Origin: Hyperoplus lanceolatus
Taxonomy: Eukaryota > Chordata > Actinopteri > Uranoscopiformes > Ammodytidae
Direction: 5' to 3'
Assembly (NCBI GenBank): GCA_026929865.2
Contig: CM049395.1
Span: forward strand, 34,699,501-34,763,500
DNA length: 64,000 nt
The notes below the pieces were generated by a model. It was not told the origin of the DNA. It saw nothing but the letters and a program-made list of their open reading frames with translations, and searched no databases. Position 1 is the first letter of the stretch; every line of letters starts with the position of its first letter. The translations under genes were made by a program, and so were the position numbers. Shown here piece by piece: positions 11,862-23,500 of the stretch.

Positions 11862-12764
11862 AGGGAAGCCTGGAGTTAAAAATGTAATTTTCATTTAAAT
11901 TGTTTTTTTAGGGTAAGTCAGTGCATAAAAACATAATTTTTTCAAGCACAGGTCAATTTTGAGATTTCTGGCTATTTTGCTTCAACGTCATGTCTTTTTT
12001 AAGGTCCAAAATTAACATTCTACTTTATACTTTATTATTGGTGTCTGTTTGTGTCTGTACATTCCTCCTACGTTCATCTTTAATGGCTATTATCTCAACA
12101 TTCCTTTTTACCCCAATACTCTGAACAAATAATCTCAATTTCTAAAGCACCATCAACTAAAATTTCCATAATTAATCATCCTTAGCACTATACTGAAGGT
12201 TATTACAGAAGGATTTTGTTCATATGTTAATGTTATGTTAATTGTCTGATGTATAAAACACTTCATTCACACGAGTCTCATGTTTAGCTATGTCTTAAGA
12301 AGCTGAAGGTGAACATTTTATCCGTGACCATCAATTTCAATGGCAATTTAAACCGCTGCTGCTAATTAATGTAAAATATGTAGGTTTGTCATTTTCCCAC
12401 AAAGAGAAAACTCTTGGCAATTGTTAACATGCCTGTGTCTGTACTATTTCCACTTGATGTTATAGTAGCCGATCAGCAGTAAATGTAAATACTGTAAGTG
12501 ACTTTCATCTGCGACTGGCAGCTGCGACTGGCAGCTGATCACAACAGTTGCTGTAAAAGCATGTTATATCAACAAGAAACTTGTACTGTATGATGTCATG
12601 TGAAAGCTATTATTATCAATTCGTGACAAGTTGGATGTTGTTTGTCATCCCGAGAACAACACAATGAGGTCATGTGAGAATGTGACATCATCACAACCAT
12701 GCAAGCCTTATATTTTTTAAATTCATCGAGAAAAACAAAAAAAAACCTCTTGAAACCAACTTAC

Positions 12765-12956
12765 AGTGAGCAGCAGAGGACGGCTCTCTTTGACAGCTCC
12801 CACACAGCCCAGACAGCCGATCACCATGATGATGGTCCCCACGGCGATGAGCAGGTTGGCTGCCGACAGGGAGGGAAGGGAGGATGACAGCGTGGCAAAG
12901 TTTCCCTGGGTCACAGAGAGCCAGACTCCCACTCCCAGTAACCCACATCCTCCCAA
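12765..12956 (-). CDS. tspan4: Tetraspanin (TSPAN4-like) internal coding exon, TM1 end to TM2
   Basis: This 192-bp exon encodes 64 residues starting LGGCGLLGVGVWLSV, running through FATLSSSLPSLSAANLLIAV, and ending KESRPLLLT. It covers the second half of TM1, the small extracellular loop, TM2 and the cytosolic turn. On the minus strand the acceptor is CTTCTGCAG (AG at 12958-12957) and the donor is GTAAGT (12764-12759). Length and phase 0 match the corresponding 64-codon exon of TSPAN4/TSPAN9. The LGGCG, TQG.FATLSSS, NLLI and LLLT stretches resemble TSPAN4 more than TSPAN9, which has LCGCG, SQG and LLLS. Tetraspanins organise membrane microdomains with integrins and other partners. Oddity: the usual KENKCLLL after TM2 reads KESRPLLL here, losing a membrane-proximal Cys that is commonly palmitoylated. 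The first coding exon (Met to ..LIFW) was not found in the window. Confidence 0.9.
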
Positions 12957-13127
12957 CTGCAGAAGGAGACACAAAGTAGTGTTGGTTTAACATGATGGTG
13001 TGCTTAAAACACTAAGGCAGGGGTGGCCAACCAGTCAGAGACTAAGAGCCACATTTTTTACTGTGTTACTGCAAAGAGCCACATCGTACACACGGGACAC
13101 ATAAACATCCCCCCATCCCTTCCTCAT

Positions 13128-13253
<126 letters not shown>

Positions 13254-13299
13254 CTGCTCAGTCAGATTTACTGTAAATGTCACAACCAAAATGATAATG

Positions 13300-14252
13300 C
13301 AGTAACGGCCTTAACTATGTTTCACCCGTTTCAGTTGAATTTTGTATTATTATTATTTTTTAAATAAATAATGCTTGTGCATGCTACCAGGCCCAAGGGC
13401 ACAAGGGCTCAAGGGGGCCCTAAGCTAAGGTACTGATAACTTTACATGTCGTATAGTCAAAGAGCTCAGTCACTCATGTCAATAAAAGGTTCCAAAAAGG
13501 AATAGCCTAAATATAAGGAAATAAATCATCATGGGCCCCTCAACTAGTAGGGGAGGGATACAAAAGCAATTGTAAAGCAACAGCATTATTAGCTCTGTCT
13601 TAGGGGCTTCATGAGGGGCCTCTAAGGCCCCCACACATACAGGAATAAACTTTCTATGTGTAAATTATATACTGATAAAAAGTAGCTATCCACCCTTTAT
13701 CTGTTGAAATGGGTCTCTCCATCATATAACATGGGTCTGCAGACCAATCTACTGTTTTTGCAGTTGCAGAGTAAAGGATGCTGCCTGCTTAAGAAAAATC
13801 AGAAAAATAATGTTCCTTCTGCAGCTCAAGATTTGATTTAGCCTCTAAATGTTCCTCTCTAAGTGCATCAGATTGATGCATTTTACTTTAAAACAATACA
13901 CATTTTCTTCCAGTGTGCAATGCCCCCTGACCCCCCAACAAGGACCAGGGTCCCTCCCACAGTGTCCCAAAATCATCTGGGAAAAACTGACTTTCTTAAT
14001 ATGTTTTTTGCCAATAATTTTATGTATCTGTGCGGAAAAGTCAGTGTAACTGACTGGATAGGTAGGAGTGAGGGGGTGGGGGGGTTTTGAGAGTCTTGGT
14101 CCAGGGGCCTATTATCTCATAATCCGTCAAAGAACCAACTGGATTCCACAATCTTTTTAATTTTCGCATTATTTATTAAAAAAAAAAAAAAAAAACAGGG
14201 GGCCCCACACTAGGACTTGAAACGGGCCCCCAGATCGTTACGGCCGCCCCTG
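13300..14252. mobile_element. Nested hAT-type element inside another hAT
   Basis: A perfect 8-bp duplication TGATAATG flanks this 953-bp segment (13292-13299 and 14253-14260). It ends TTACGGCCGCCCCTG and starts CAGTAACGGCC, an imperfect terminal inverted repeat. The interior is full of GGGGCC/GGCCCC words and has a poly(A) run near 14177-14197. No transposase frame is seen. It is younger than the host element it interrupts. Confidence 0.85.
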
Positions 14253-15503
14253 TGATAATGACAGAACTGGACTCCTACAGTGCTAAGACAACAGGCCAGT
14301 CATTTTCAACAATGAACATTGTGTGCACTTCTGCCTCACACACAAACTCTCAGTTCAACCAAGTCCACAAACAAAAATATAACAATTTACAATAGCGTTT
14401 TTCTCTTACTATGCATGTTGCTTAGTGGGACTTACTTTTAGCATGGAGTGAGCTGAAGTGGCGCTGAAGATTTGAAGCCTTGAAATGCGCTAATAATGAC
14501 GCCTGGCATATAAGGCAGAATGGCTTGGTATAACGTTCAACAAAAAATATAAACTCTCCCACTCTGTTTCGGAGCGAACTTGACACAAATTGTTTACTCA
14601 CGGAAAACCTCCCTCCAAGCAGAGCGGGCAGTTTTAGGTTGCGTCCACACCAAACGTTTGCGAAAGTTATGTTGCGTCCTCAATTAAACATTTGCGAACA
14701 GGCATACACATACACATTAAGAAAATAAAAAATGAAATAATAAACAACATGTAAAACGAACGTAAGAGCCGCATGAAACGTTTGCGAACATACATACACA
14801 TAGGCCCACACAAAAAAAAAGTATAGAAAAAAAAAAAAAATTATAATCACAAAATTTGATATGAACTGAAGACCCGCACGAAGCAAGGCAAAGAGCCGCA
14901 TGCGGCGCGCGAGCCGCAGGTTGGCCACCCCTGCACTAAGGTATCCTAAAAACTAGTTCACATGCGCACTACACCTTTTCGGGGCTTTCATTTGTCTTTA
15001 AACTACATGTCCACAAGGCCGTGCAAATATTACCTTCATCCTATATTTAACATGCATAAACATATGATATACTTTATTGTCCTCTTAGTGGAAATATGTC
15101 TTGGACTTGAAAGCTGCACGAATGAATGCTTTGATAGTAGCAGTAAAAACCAACAAATAAACAAACAATACAGCACCAATCACGACACATATTGCACACA
15201 CCCCATAACAAAATAGAAAATGAAATGAGCTCATACAGCCTCAAGCAACATTGTTTAAAAGTTTGATAGAGGTAGGAACAAATGAGCCATTTAAAACGGT
15301 AGAGTTTACAGTGATCGTCTGCCATAGGGCAAGAGCTCATAAAACAACTAGAAGGAACAACCATTGCAGCAAAATCTTAGGAAATATACCTAATTGTTTA
15401 AAGGTTATTTCTAAGAGACACGTTTGGCCCACTTTAACTCTAAATAGGTCTAACTTGAATTACTGTTTTGGTTTACATGGTCTGGAATGCTTTGAACATG
15501 TTA

Positions 15504-16653
15504 CAGTTTTTTTTCGATCGCTAAACCACAGTGGGCACAACTGTAGCTCAATGTGCAAAACTCTAACTACAGTCTGCACTACCAACAGTCACTGGAGCTG
15601 AACAGTTCACTTCACCTGCAAAATAGGCTCAGTGCAGCAAACACTATGAATTGTCCTCACTGAGATAACACACACTGTCAGTCAGAATATGCTCTGAGTA
15701 CAAACACTAGCATCAAACCCCAATACACAAATTACAAACTTTTAATCTTTACAGTTTGAATAATTTGAGTTATTTCACACAAATTACATAATATTTTCTT
15801 TGATGAAAGGGTGAAATTCTTTCACATGAAATTGTTTAATTTATAACATACCAGTTTTTTTTAGGAAAACAAAAATAAATTAAAATCTGAAGTTTGCTTC
15901 AATAGATACACATTTTGTATATTTTATTGAAAACATTTCCAAATGTAGTATTTACCTGTGTAAATATTCTATAATTGTAATACAGAAATCTATCCTGTAA
16001 TGTTGTCATTTACTGTAAGGAAAGGCAACTCTAAGCTGTTTGTTTGCTGGAAACTCCATATTACAGATGCAACTTTAGATTTTTGCAGATTGGGTTGCAC
16101 TCTCAACCCTGCCTCTCTCAATGAGAGACCATGATTCACAACAGGGTCTATCAGTGTAGCCCTTACTGTATTTCATCAGACATCACAGCTCTATGTCTTC
16201 CTCCACACATCCACACTCTCACTGCCACTCTTCTCCCTCCAACAACCTGTCTTCATTGGTCCATTTACAAAAAATATATATTTTTGAGCTTTCCCTTTAT
16301 ACTGTATATGTTCACTAACAAGTCTAAAACAAGACATCTTAGTGTTTCAGTTGAAATTGCAATCTGCAGTGTTTGAAATGCACTCATTCTGTTTTGAATG
16401 TGTGGTTTACAGTTGTGGCAGTAGTGTGTTAGTGTTTGAAAAAAAGGGCTGGAAATCCACAGTGTTGTGCAGCCTGTGGTTAAGCCATGAGATAGGTGTG
16501 TAGAGTTTTGAACATTGTGTATAAGCAATGAAAAACGAGCTAAAACGAGCTAGAGTTTGGTCCGAATGAACCGCTGCTCTGCATAGTGTAGTTAGAGTTG
16601 TGCACTTGTCGTTCCAGTTGTGCCCACTGTGGTTTAGCAATTGAAAGAAACTG
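15504..16653 (-). mobile_element. Tc1/mariner-type derivative, copy A (~1150 bp)
   Basis: The ends are CAGTTTTTTTTCGATCGC and ATTGAAAGAAACTG, flanked by TA on each side (15502-15503, 16654-16655). The terminal repeats continue imperfectly for about 90 bp (TAAACCACAGTGGGCACAAC and its complement). Orientation is set by the transposase remnant, which reads on the minus strand from about 16264 downward. There the starting ATG is followed at once by a stop (ATG GAC CAA TGA). Copy B at 32436-33577 is the same element inverted. TA duplication and CAGT ends fit the Tc1/mariner (IS630) superfamily. Confidence 0.85.
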
Positions 16654-16655
16654 TA

Positions 16656-19600
16656 AAGAGAGTGTGAATTTCCCATTAAATAAACTGAATTGTGATATTA
16701 AACCAATTATCACCTCCACTAAAGAGCTTTATTCTCTAATATATGAGAACTATTACAGGCAATTGGGTCTAGTGTTTGAAGAACAGGAAATCTTTCGGGT
16801 CTAAAGTCAGTTTGGATTTTGTATTTTTTTTTATTCTTTGAATTTTCAGACTAATTTAACAGCAACATAACATGTTCCCTTCAGAGGCCCAGGATGATAA
16901 TGGGAGAAAAACAGGGGCACATTTATGATGCACATCAGCGAGGGATTTATAAATGTGTCTGGGAATGGGAAAACATCCATCATAGACACTCGCACAATCT
17001 CTACGGCCACTTGCCGAAGCCCCCAAAGGCAATAAGATTTACATGGCTACATCCAGGATTATTGTTCCCTCCACTACTTTCTCTCTTTTTTTAAATCTTA
17101 TTTAATGAGCTCTTGAGCTAGAACTAGGGCAGGGCAGGAGTAAAGGAAAAATGCACTTGTGGGGATCCATGCGCTGAGGAAGGCTTCAGTTCACAGCTGG
17201 GATAAGGCAGCAGTTTGCAAATGATGTGTTTCTGGGTCAGTGTCACTCACAAAGAAGCATTATTAGGCCCCAGAGACGTGTATTCTCTAATGGAGATTTG
17301 CCGCAGTAAGAAGAATGAAATATGAACGCTGAGAATTGACAGCTGTGAAAAAGATAAGGTCAGATTGTCTCATTGGAGAGGGTGATATTAAAAAAACATG
17401 GATTCAGTCGAGATTATACAGGTCGTGTTTATACATATCAAACCAAGTCCTTTTCTAAAAAAAACTCCAAGAAAGAGGAACCACAAAAACATTGATTTAC
17501 ATTGACTGTACAGTCAACATTGCCACATCTACAGAAACGTGCAGAGATGTTTGTGAATAATTGATAGAACCTTTCAATGCTGGCTTCATCCAACTGTTAA
17601 ATCGAATGCTTTTTTCTAAAGCTAGACATGTTTGTTACGTAAACATTACATAAGGTTTTATTCAACCATGACAGGACGGTAATGGAAGGAGCGGAGCCAC
17701 ATGCTTACATCATGTCACATAAAGTCAGCATAAAGTCTCCTACATAAAGAGACACAACTGACAGTGGTAACAGGAAAAGTTTTTATTTTGTCTTTTGAAA
17801 GAATGTCATGATTGAGCACAAGGTTATGAGGAGACGTTTGTGTGGATGTGTTTTGTAACATTTCCTGCCTCTCCAATTGAAACCTACCTTCCGACAAGAG
17901 TTGGATCAACCAATTAGCTTGCTTGACATATGAAGCCACTCACATATGGGATTTGTGTGGGCCACCTAAGGTCATAACACCTCTCTGGCTGGGTTTGCAG
18001 TGACCTTTTAAACGTATGTGTGTTTGCAGGAGTGTCATTCAGGCTCCACTACTGGATTACCTAATGACATTTAAGACTTGTACCATGCTTAAGTTGTACA
18101 GCAATGCTAAAAAGTCATATGTCGGCAAAGGGGCTGCATATACCTGTATGCAACTTAAAACATTTTATTATTATTTTTATGGATCATTTTCAATGTGTTC
18201 AATTAATACATTATTTGTTAAACTGTCAAAATAGCACGAAATATCAGGTGCAAAATGAGACCTATTCAAACTGCTTCCTTTTTTGACCAACAGTCCAAAA
18301 TGAGAAGATATTCCACTTACAGTTAACTTTTCAACTGCCGAAACAAACGTTTTTCACATGATAAATGACTTAATATCTAAAGGGCAACTAATCAGTGACT
18401 TCTTGCAACATTTAATCACCACAGTCTCCAACATGGGGTCTTGTTTGTGCAGTTAGTCCTTCACAAAAACACTTCCATGTAGCAGCTGTTACAGGGAGTT
18501 TTACCATCACTCGGGTCACGACTGGTCTTGATTAGCACTCATGCCCAGAAATGGCAGCTCTTTACAGTCACACTGATTTTGCAGGGTTTCATTTGATGCC
18601 GCCGTCTGAGCTGCCATCTCCTTTTTGTCTACAGTATTTGAGGCCGAACCGCTGATGAAAACATAAAGTTTTCTTCTATAAATTACCTTCAATGTTTCTT
18701 GCATTAAAAGAAACATCACAAAAGTTTGTAGAGCGGAGCAGGAATATCCACACTGAAACATTTATATATATATATAGTCTCTTTGAATAATTTCCTTTCA
18801 TGGGCGGTGGATGGACTAGGCATGCACTTATGATACAGGTGGTTGTTTTAATGACTACATTCACAGTATATGACTATCAGTAGCTCTGATCTCACTGCAA
18901 TTATGAGCACCCAATCCACAGCATGGAAACGGAATATATATAGATATAATTATTTTATTAATAAGAAGCTCTAATTCTCATACATACATTTATAAAATGT
19001 GAAGCTATCTGTGCCAAGAACTGTCAGAAAAAAAACTGAGTTTCCGTTGGTACCACAGCGAGGAATGAGAGTTTAAAATGCACATGCTTCATGTATTCTT
19101 TCTCTTGTGACACTTTGATGCGTGAATCGTGTATTCAGTTGATTCCAAAAGAGTCCAACTCTTTAAATGCGTTCTACTGGTTATAGCCTGGCGATGAGGC
19201 TTAAAGGTTGTGGGTTATAAATGTATTTACACTTCAGGGATACCGTATCACCTTTGGGCTATGTTTGATTTGTCAAAGTGGAGGAAAAACGAGAAAGCAA
19301 GATCTTTTTCTGCACTGTCTTGATTTATGAGCTGATCATCACTGTTCTGGTGAATGTGTTCTAAAAAAGGATTTCCTGATTTTTTGGATCCAAGTGTGAA
19401 ACAAATCTGATACTTATATTATCATAACAGCAAAATGTCTGCAATGCTGATTAAATAAGCACCTGACACATTGAACAGCTGTAGCCTTCTATTTGTCACA
19501 TCTTTTTTTTCGTTCAACACAATTAATTGATGATGGTTTTCAGTTGGTTCGGCAGAAGAAGAAGTTCCTTCACTCCATTTGAGTTGATTTGATGTCAAAA

Positions 19601-21801
19601 TTATAGCGTAATGAGGCACATCATTTAACTTACATATTATAAACTTTGGAAAAGCCAAAATAGTTAGTTCTGTAAAAATAAAAAAATAAAAAAATATGTG
19701 CGCCCAAGACATATCTGAAGGTAGATATGTCTCTTTGGTTACTGTTTACATCTGAAATTGTATTTATATCTAAACCCAGCCCACACACTTCTTAGATGTC
19801 AGCATCAAGCAACTTTTTAGAACAGGCTGCCAACAAAAAAAAACTCTCTGACATATGGCTGCAAATCGTGGCTGAGGCAAACGGCTGGTTTTATGTTCAT
19901 AGTGTACATAAAATATTTCGCTTTGAAATTGGACTATATTTTGACCAAGGGAAAACAAATAAACAATTCATAACTTTCCCACCAGACTATACCCAAATGC
20001 ATGGATAGGTATCGGATCAGTGCAAAACAGTGCAGAAAAAAATCATTTAACAGTTTGTTGAACAGATCAAATATGAACAATCCAAATATTTTCAACCACT
20101 TTTGGGAGATTTATAATTTTGGTGCATAGTACCCCTGACTATGGCACTGATGGTAACACCAAATGAATTGAGTTCAGTTTGGAAGCAAGCTGTAAACAAA
20201 CAGTATTTAATCTTCATGAATTAATATTATTTAAGAATCCTCATAACATTTCCCCACTTGCTAGTCTATTTCCATGCAGAGAGACTTGGTTGTATGTCTG
20301 TGTGGTGTTTAGATCTGTCTACGTGTGCTGCCAACTAAATTAAGTGGATGCAAATTAGATGAGAAATGTAAAAAATAGAAAACATAGAAAACAAACGGTG
20401 CCACGCAGTGAGGTCTATTCGTTGTCGTTTTTTTCACTATATTTACAGAAAAATATTTCAGCATGTATTATGCTGTAGTAAGCAGGATGCTATCAAGTCG
20501 TATTGAGTACTTCTTATTTCCATTATAAATCTGCTGGAGCAGCAATAGCCTATATAGGCCATCACATGTCAAATAATGACTGCATTTTATGAAATAAATG
20601 TTGATATAGAAATGTATTTGTGTGACTATATTGCCGAAGAGATGAATTTTACAGTTTAATATGGCAGAAAAGGGTGATAACAAATCTACACTTGCAATGT
20701 GGATGGTCTAAAGAGCCTATACAGTACATACACTGCTCTGCATATTGATTTCATATTTAATCAGCTCTCTACACAGTTCTACTACATTTATAGCTGAAAA
20801 GCTTTGGATGGATCTCAGGCGAATTGCATATATAAAATATGAAGATAGCAGATTTTCTTACTAACAGGTTTGAGTTTTGTACATCCTCAGAGACAGTCCT
20901 CTCACTCAGTAACTCTCCTGAGGGCTACACCCTCGCTTTCATCTTCTCACACTGTCATCAGGAAGATAGTTTTATTAGAAACTAAGCTGATATTTCACTC
21001 ACTCTTAAGCTTCTTTTGAAGAGGGAGATGGTCTAATTTTGAACAAACAAGTGTTAGATTGTGAAGGACATGTTTATTGATTTGACAATTGAGGTAAAAT
21101 TTAGCCTTCAAAAAAATAAAACGTTTTAGTGTTGTGTCCTGATTTTGAAACCTGACTATGTTCAATAGATAAAAGATTGGAGAGACTTTTTATAAATCGC
21201 TCAGTAAGATCACTAGAGTTGGGCCCAGCTGGCAGAAATCTTTTGAAGGGCATTTGCTCAACAAGGCAAACACCATCCTTGATAGTCAGGGTCACCCTCT
21301 AAAGGGAGTTTCAAATGTTGCTTTGGGAGAGAGGCTTCAGAACCCCTTAAGAGCAGCACCAAAAAGAAAAAAGAATGCTCTTGGATGAGACCCCACAAAA
21401 GAGCAACAGCTTTAGCACTTTAAGATTTGTTGCAAATTTAGCATTTAAAGTATTGTATACAACTGTATTTGATGCCTTTTTCATTGGATTTCCTTCTGTT
21501 CTTTTCATACTGTTATCTGCATATTTGATGTAGTCCTTCATAACATGTGACAAACAACCTTGAGTCTTTTGATTGCTCAAAATTTTCAATCTTCTCATTC
21601 CATACAGAAGAAAAGAAAAGTTGAGAAGGCCAAATAATGCATGTTTCGGCTTAAACTCTGCTTTTGTAAGTGAGTCAATGTACAAACAGGAAACCTCAGG
21701 CTATCTGTTGCCTTTTTTAGATTGAGAATATAAAGATGCTTAACATCCTGCCTCTGTTGCTAAGAAGAACAGAAACACCAATCTTTCCTCCAGCTTTCAT
21801 C
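16656..21801. other. AT-rich noncoding stretch, nothing recognised
   Basis: I see no open frame longer than about 100 codons, no tRNA-like boxes and no terminal inverted repeats with clear TSD. Short TA runs occur at 18766-18777 and 18936-18950. Treat as intron or flank. Confidence 0.5.
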
Positions 21802-22059
21802 CCTGCGTTCCAAATGTGCCTACTTTGTTTTCTACTATTCTACATACTACAGCTGATTATAACAAATAATGTAGTTAGCATGCAGTAGGCATACTTCTGG
21901 GACATACTTTTACTTATTTATTTCATCGTAACATTGCACCTTGAAGTTGCATCTCATTTATATATCCGTCACAACAAGATGGTTTCATCTCAAGGGGTTA
22001 TCCTAATAAAATAATTTGAATAACATTGCTGGTTGTTCTCAATCGGAGGCTCGTCGATG

Positions 22060-22074
22060 TGACGTCACTTCCGG
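22060..22074. promoter_or_regulatory. CRE plus ETS-like motif inside a MITE
   Basis: TGACGTCA (22060-22067) overlaps CACTTCCGG, an ETS-type core. Combined CRE/ETS sites are known in vertebrate promoters. Here it lies in a foldback MITE, so it could be repeat-borne without function. Confidence 0.3.
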
Positions 22075-22146
22075 CAAGCAGAGGATTGTGGCATCTGGGT
22101 ATTTTGAAGCAGGATGTATCTGACTACATGTATTGGGACATCCTAA

Positions 22147-22172
22147 ATCTTTTTTTTTTTTTTTTTTTTTTT
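22147..22172. repeat. Poly(T) run
   Basis: A continuous run of about 24-26 T is seen directly, inside the foldback MITE. Confidence 0.9.
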
Positions 22173-23206
22173 CTTACCAATACTAAATATCAGGCAAGTA
22201 TGGGTATTGGAATCAGCCTTCTCACTTTAACACAAACTCAACCCAATGCAGCTAGCAGCACACAACTCAGACATCACCAGAAGAATGAACTGCTCATTAG
22301 GTCTCCTAATAGAAATTATGACAAACTAATGTATTTAAGACAATGTGGTTGAACATATGCTACTATAAGCCATTTTTTAAATTTAAAACATTACATTGTT
22401 TTGTCAGGGATATTACTTGTTTTCTTAATCAGCCAGGGCTTATTAACACAAATCAAGTTTCACAGCAGCAGCCCATTTGCAAAGACAAATTCATTCAATT
22501 GACTTAATTAGAAAACTACACACACACCCACCTCACCCCCCAATCCATTCTTCATTTGGATTAATTTAGCTACGTCCAATTTCTGTTTGGAGACATTATT
22601 AAAAACACACTTCTCTGTTTACAGCAGGAATGCAATAGCATACTGTTCATGTCTCAGAAGCACCATGATATGCATTCAAATCACATTGATCTGGATTTCA
22701 AAATGTATTAGTTAATTAAAAAAGTTATCTAAATAAATCATAAATAAGCCATTAAGAACACATTCTTATTTGCAAGGGTGGCCTGGCAAAAGACAAACGC
22801 CTCTTAAGGGGAGAGGAGTGTGTGTGAAAAGAAGATCCAAATGAAATGTTAAAAGGACAAACAGCACACACCCAGATCATCAAAACACTTCTAACACAGT
22901 CAAAGACAAAAAGCAGCCCACAATAACCAAACATATTCAGCGCAGTTAAAATACACCAGCATACAACATTTTTAACTCCCATCTTCATTACAACAGCTAC
23001 AGCATCAATACAAAGTTAAAAGCACATTGGCACATATCCACACATCAATAATATATTCTACACAGCTTCTACTTGCATACACTCACAACAGCAGGAAAAA
23101 CAAATACAACACAAATAGAGACACAAGAGTAGCATACACAAGCAATAAACAAAACAGGCATACAGGTACAATGGCAGCAGGAAGAGACAAACATGCATGG
23201 AACAGA

Positions 23207-23500
23207 GGCTGCGTTCCAAAACCTATACTTCCCTGCTATTTAGAACGGGTAAAAAAAAAGATGCAGGATGTTGCAATGCATGTGGTCTGAAGCTGCGTCA
23301 CATTGATGGAGCCTTCGACTGAAAATTACCAGTGATGAAATGGATGTGTAAGTGGCAAGTTCAAGGCACGATGTTATGGTGAAATAAATAAGTAGAAGTA
23401 TGTCCCAATTGTATGCCTACTGCTTGCTAACTACATATGTTTTTGTGATCAGCTATAGTATGTAGAAAAGTAAAAAGAATGAGTATGCGATCTGTAACAC
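23207..23500. mobile_element. Foldback MITE, copy 2
   Basis: It starts GGCTGCGTTCCAAAACC and ends GAGTATGCGATCTGTAAC, the same type of ends as copy 1. Its right arm is homologous to 1-166 in direct orientation and to 21802-21951 in inverse orientation. It is a non-coding dispersed repeat. Confidence 0.55.

Larger units (their letters stand above)
349..12764 (-). other. tspan4: Intron of the tetraspanin gene (~12.4 kb)
   Basis: This interval is bounded by GTAAGT at 12764 and CCACAG at 349 on the minus strand. It joins the 64-codon exon to the 25-codon exon in phase 0. Its content is AT-rich noncoding sequence with the repeats listed separately. The pyrimidine tract at the 349 end is largely a (CT)n microsatellite (plus-strand GA at 366-389). 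In 1430-2473, 2741-4274, 4496-5302, 5382-9484, 9766-11794 and 11862-12764 I see no convincing gene, RNA gene or intact mobile element. A possible degraded hAT-like MITE lies near 6287-6590, with a CCCAACCTAGAGGT-like start and an AGGTTAGGGACCAGTGG-like end. Its ends are too eroded to call firmly. Confidence 0.85.
21802..22218. mobile_element. Foldback MITE, copy 1
   Basis: The left end CCTGCGTTCCAAATGTGCC and right end CAAGTATGGGTATTGGAATC form an imperfect inverted repeat. The left arm (to about 21951) matches the reverse complement of 23345-23500 at roughly four bases in five by eye. It contains TGACGTCACTTCCGG (22060-22074) and a 26-base T run (22150-22172 region). Its superfamily is not clear. 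Confidence 0.55.

Noticed and set aside
12508..12537. Tandem CTGCGACTGGCAG duplication as a regulatory element
   Set aside because: Only two units of a 14-mer; ordinary slippage is sufficient. A similar two-unit duplication at 44420-44460 was treated the same way.
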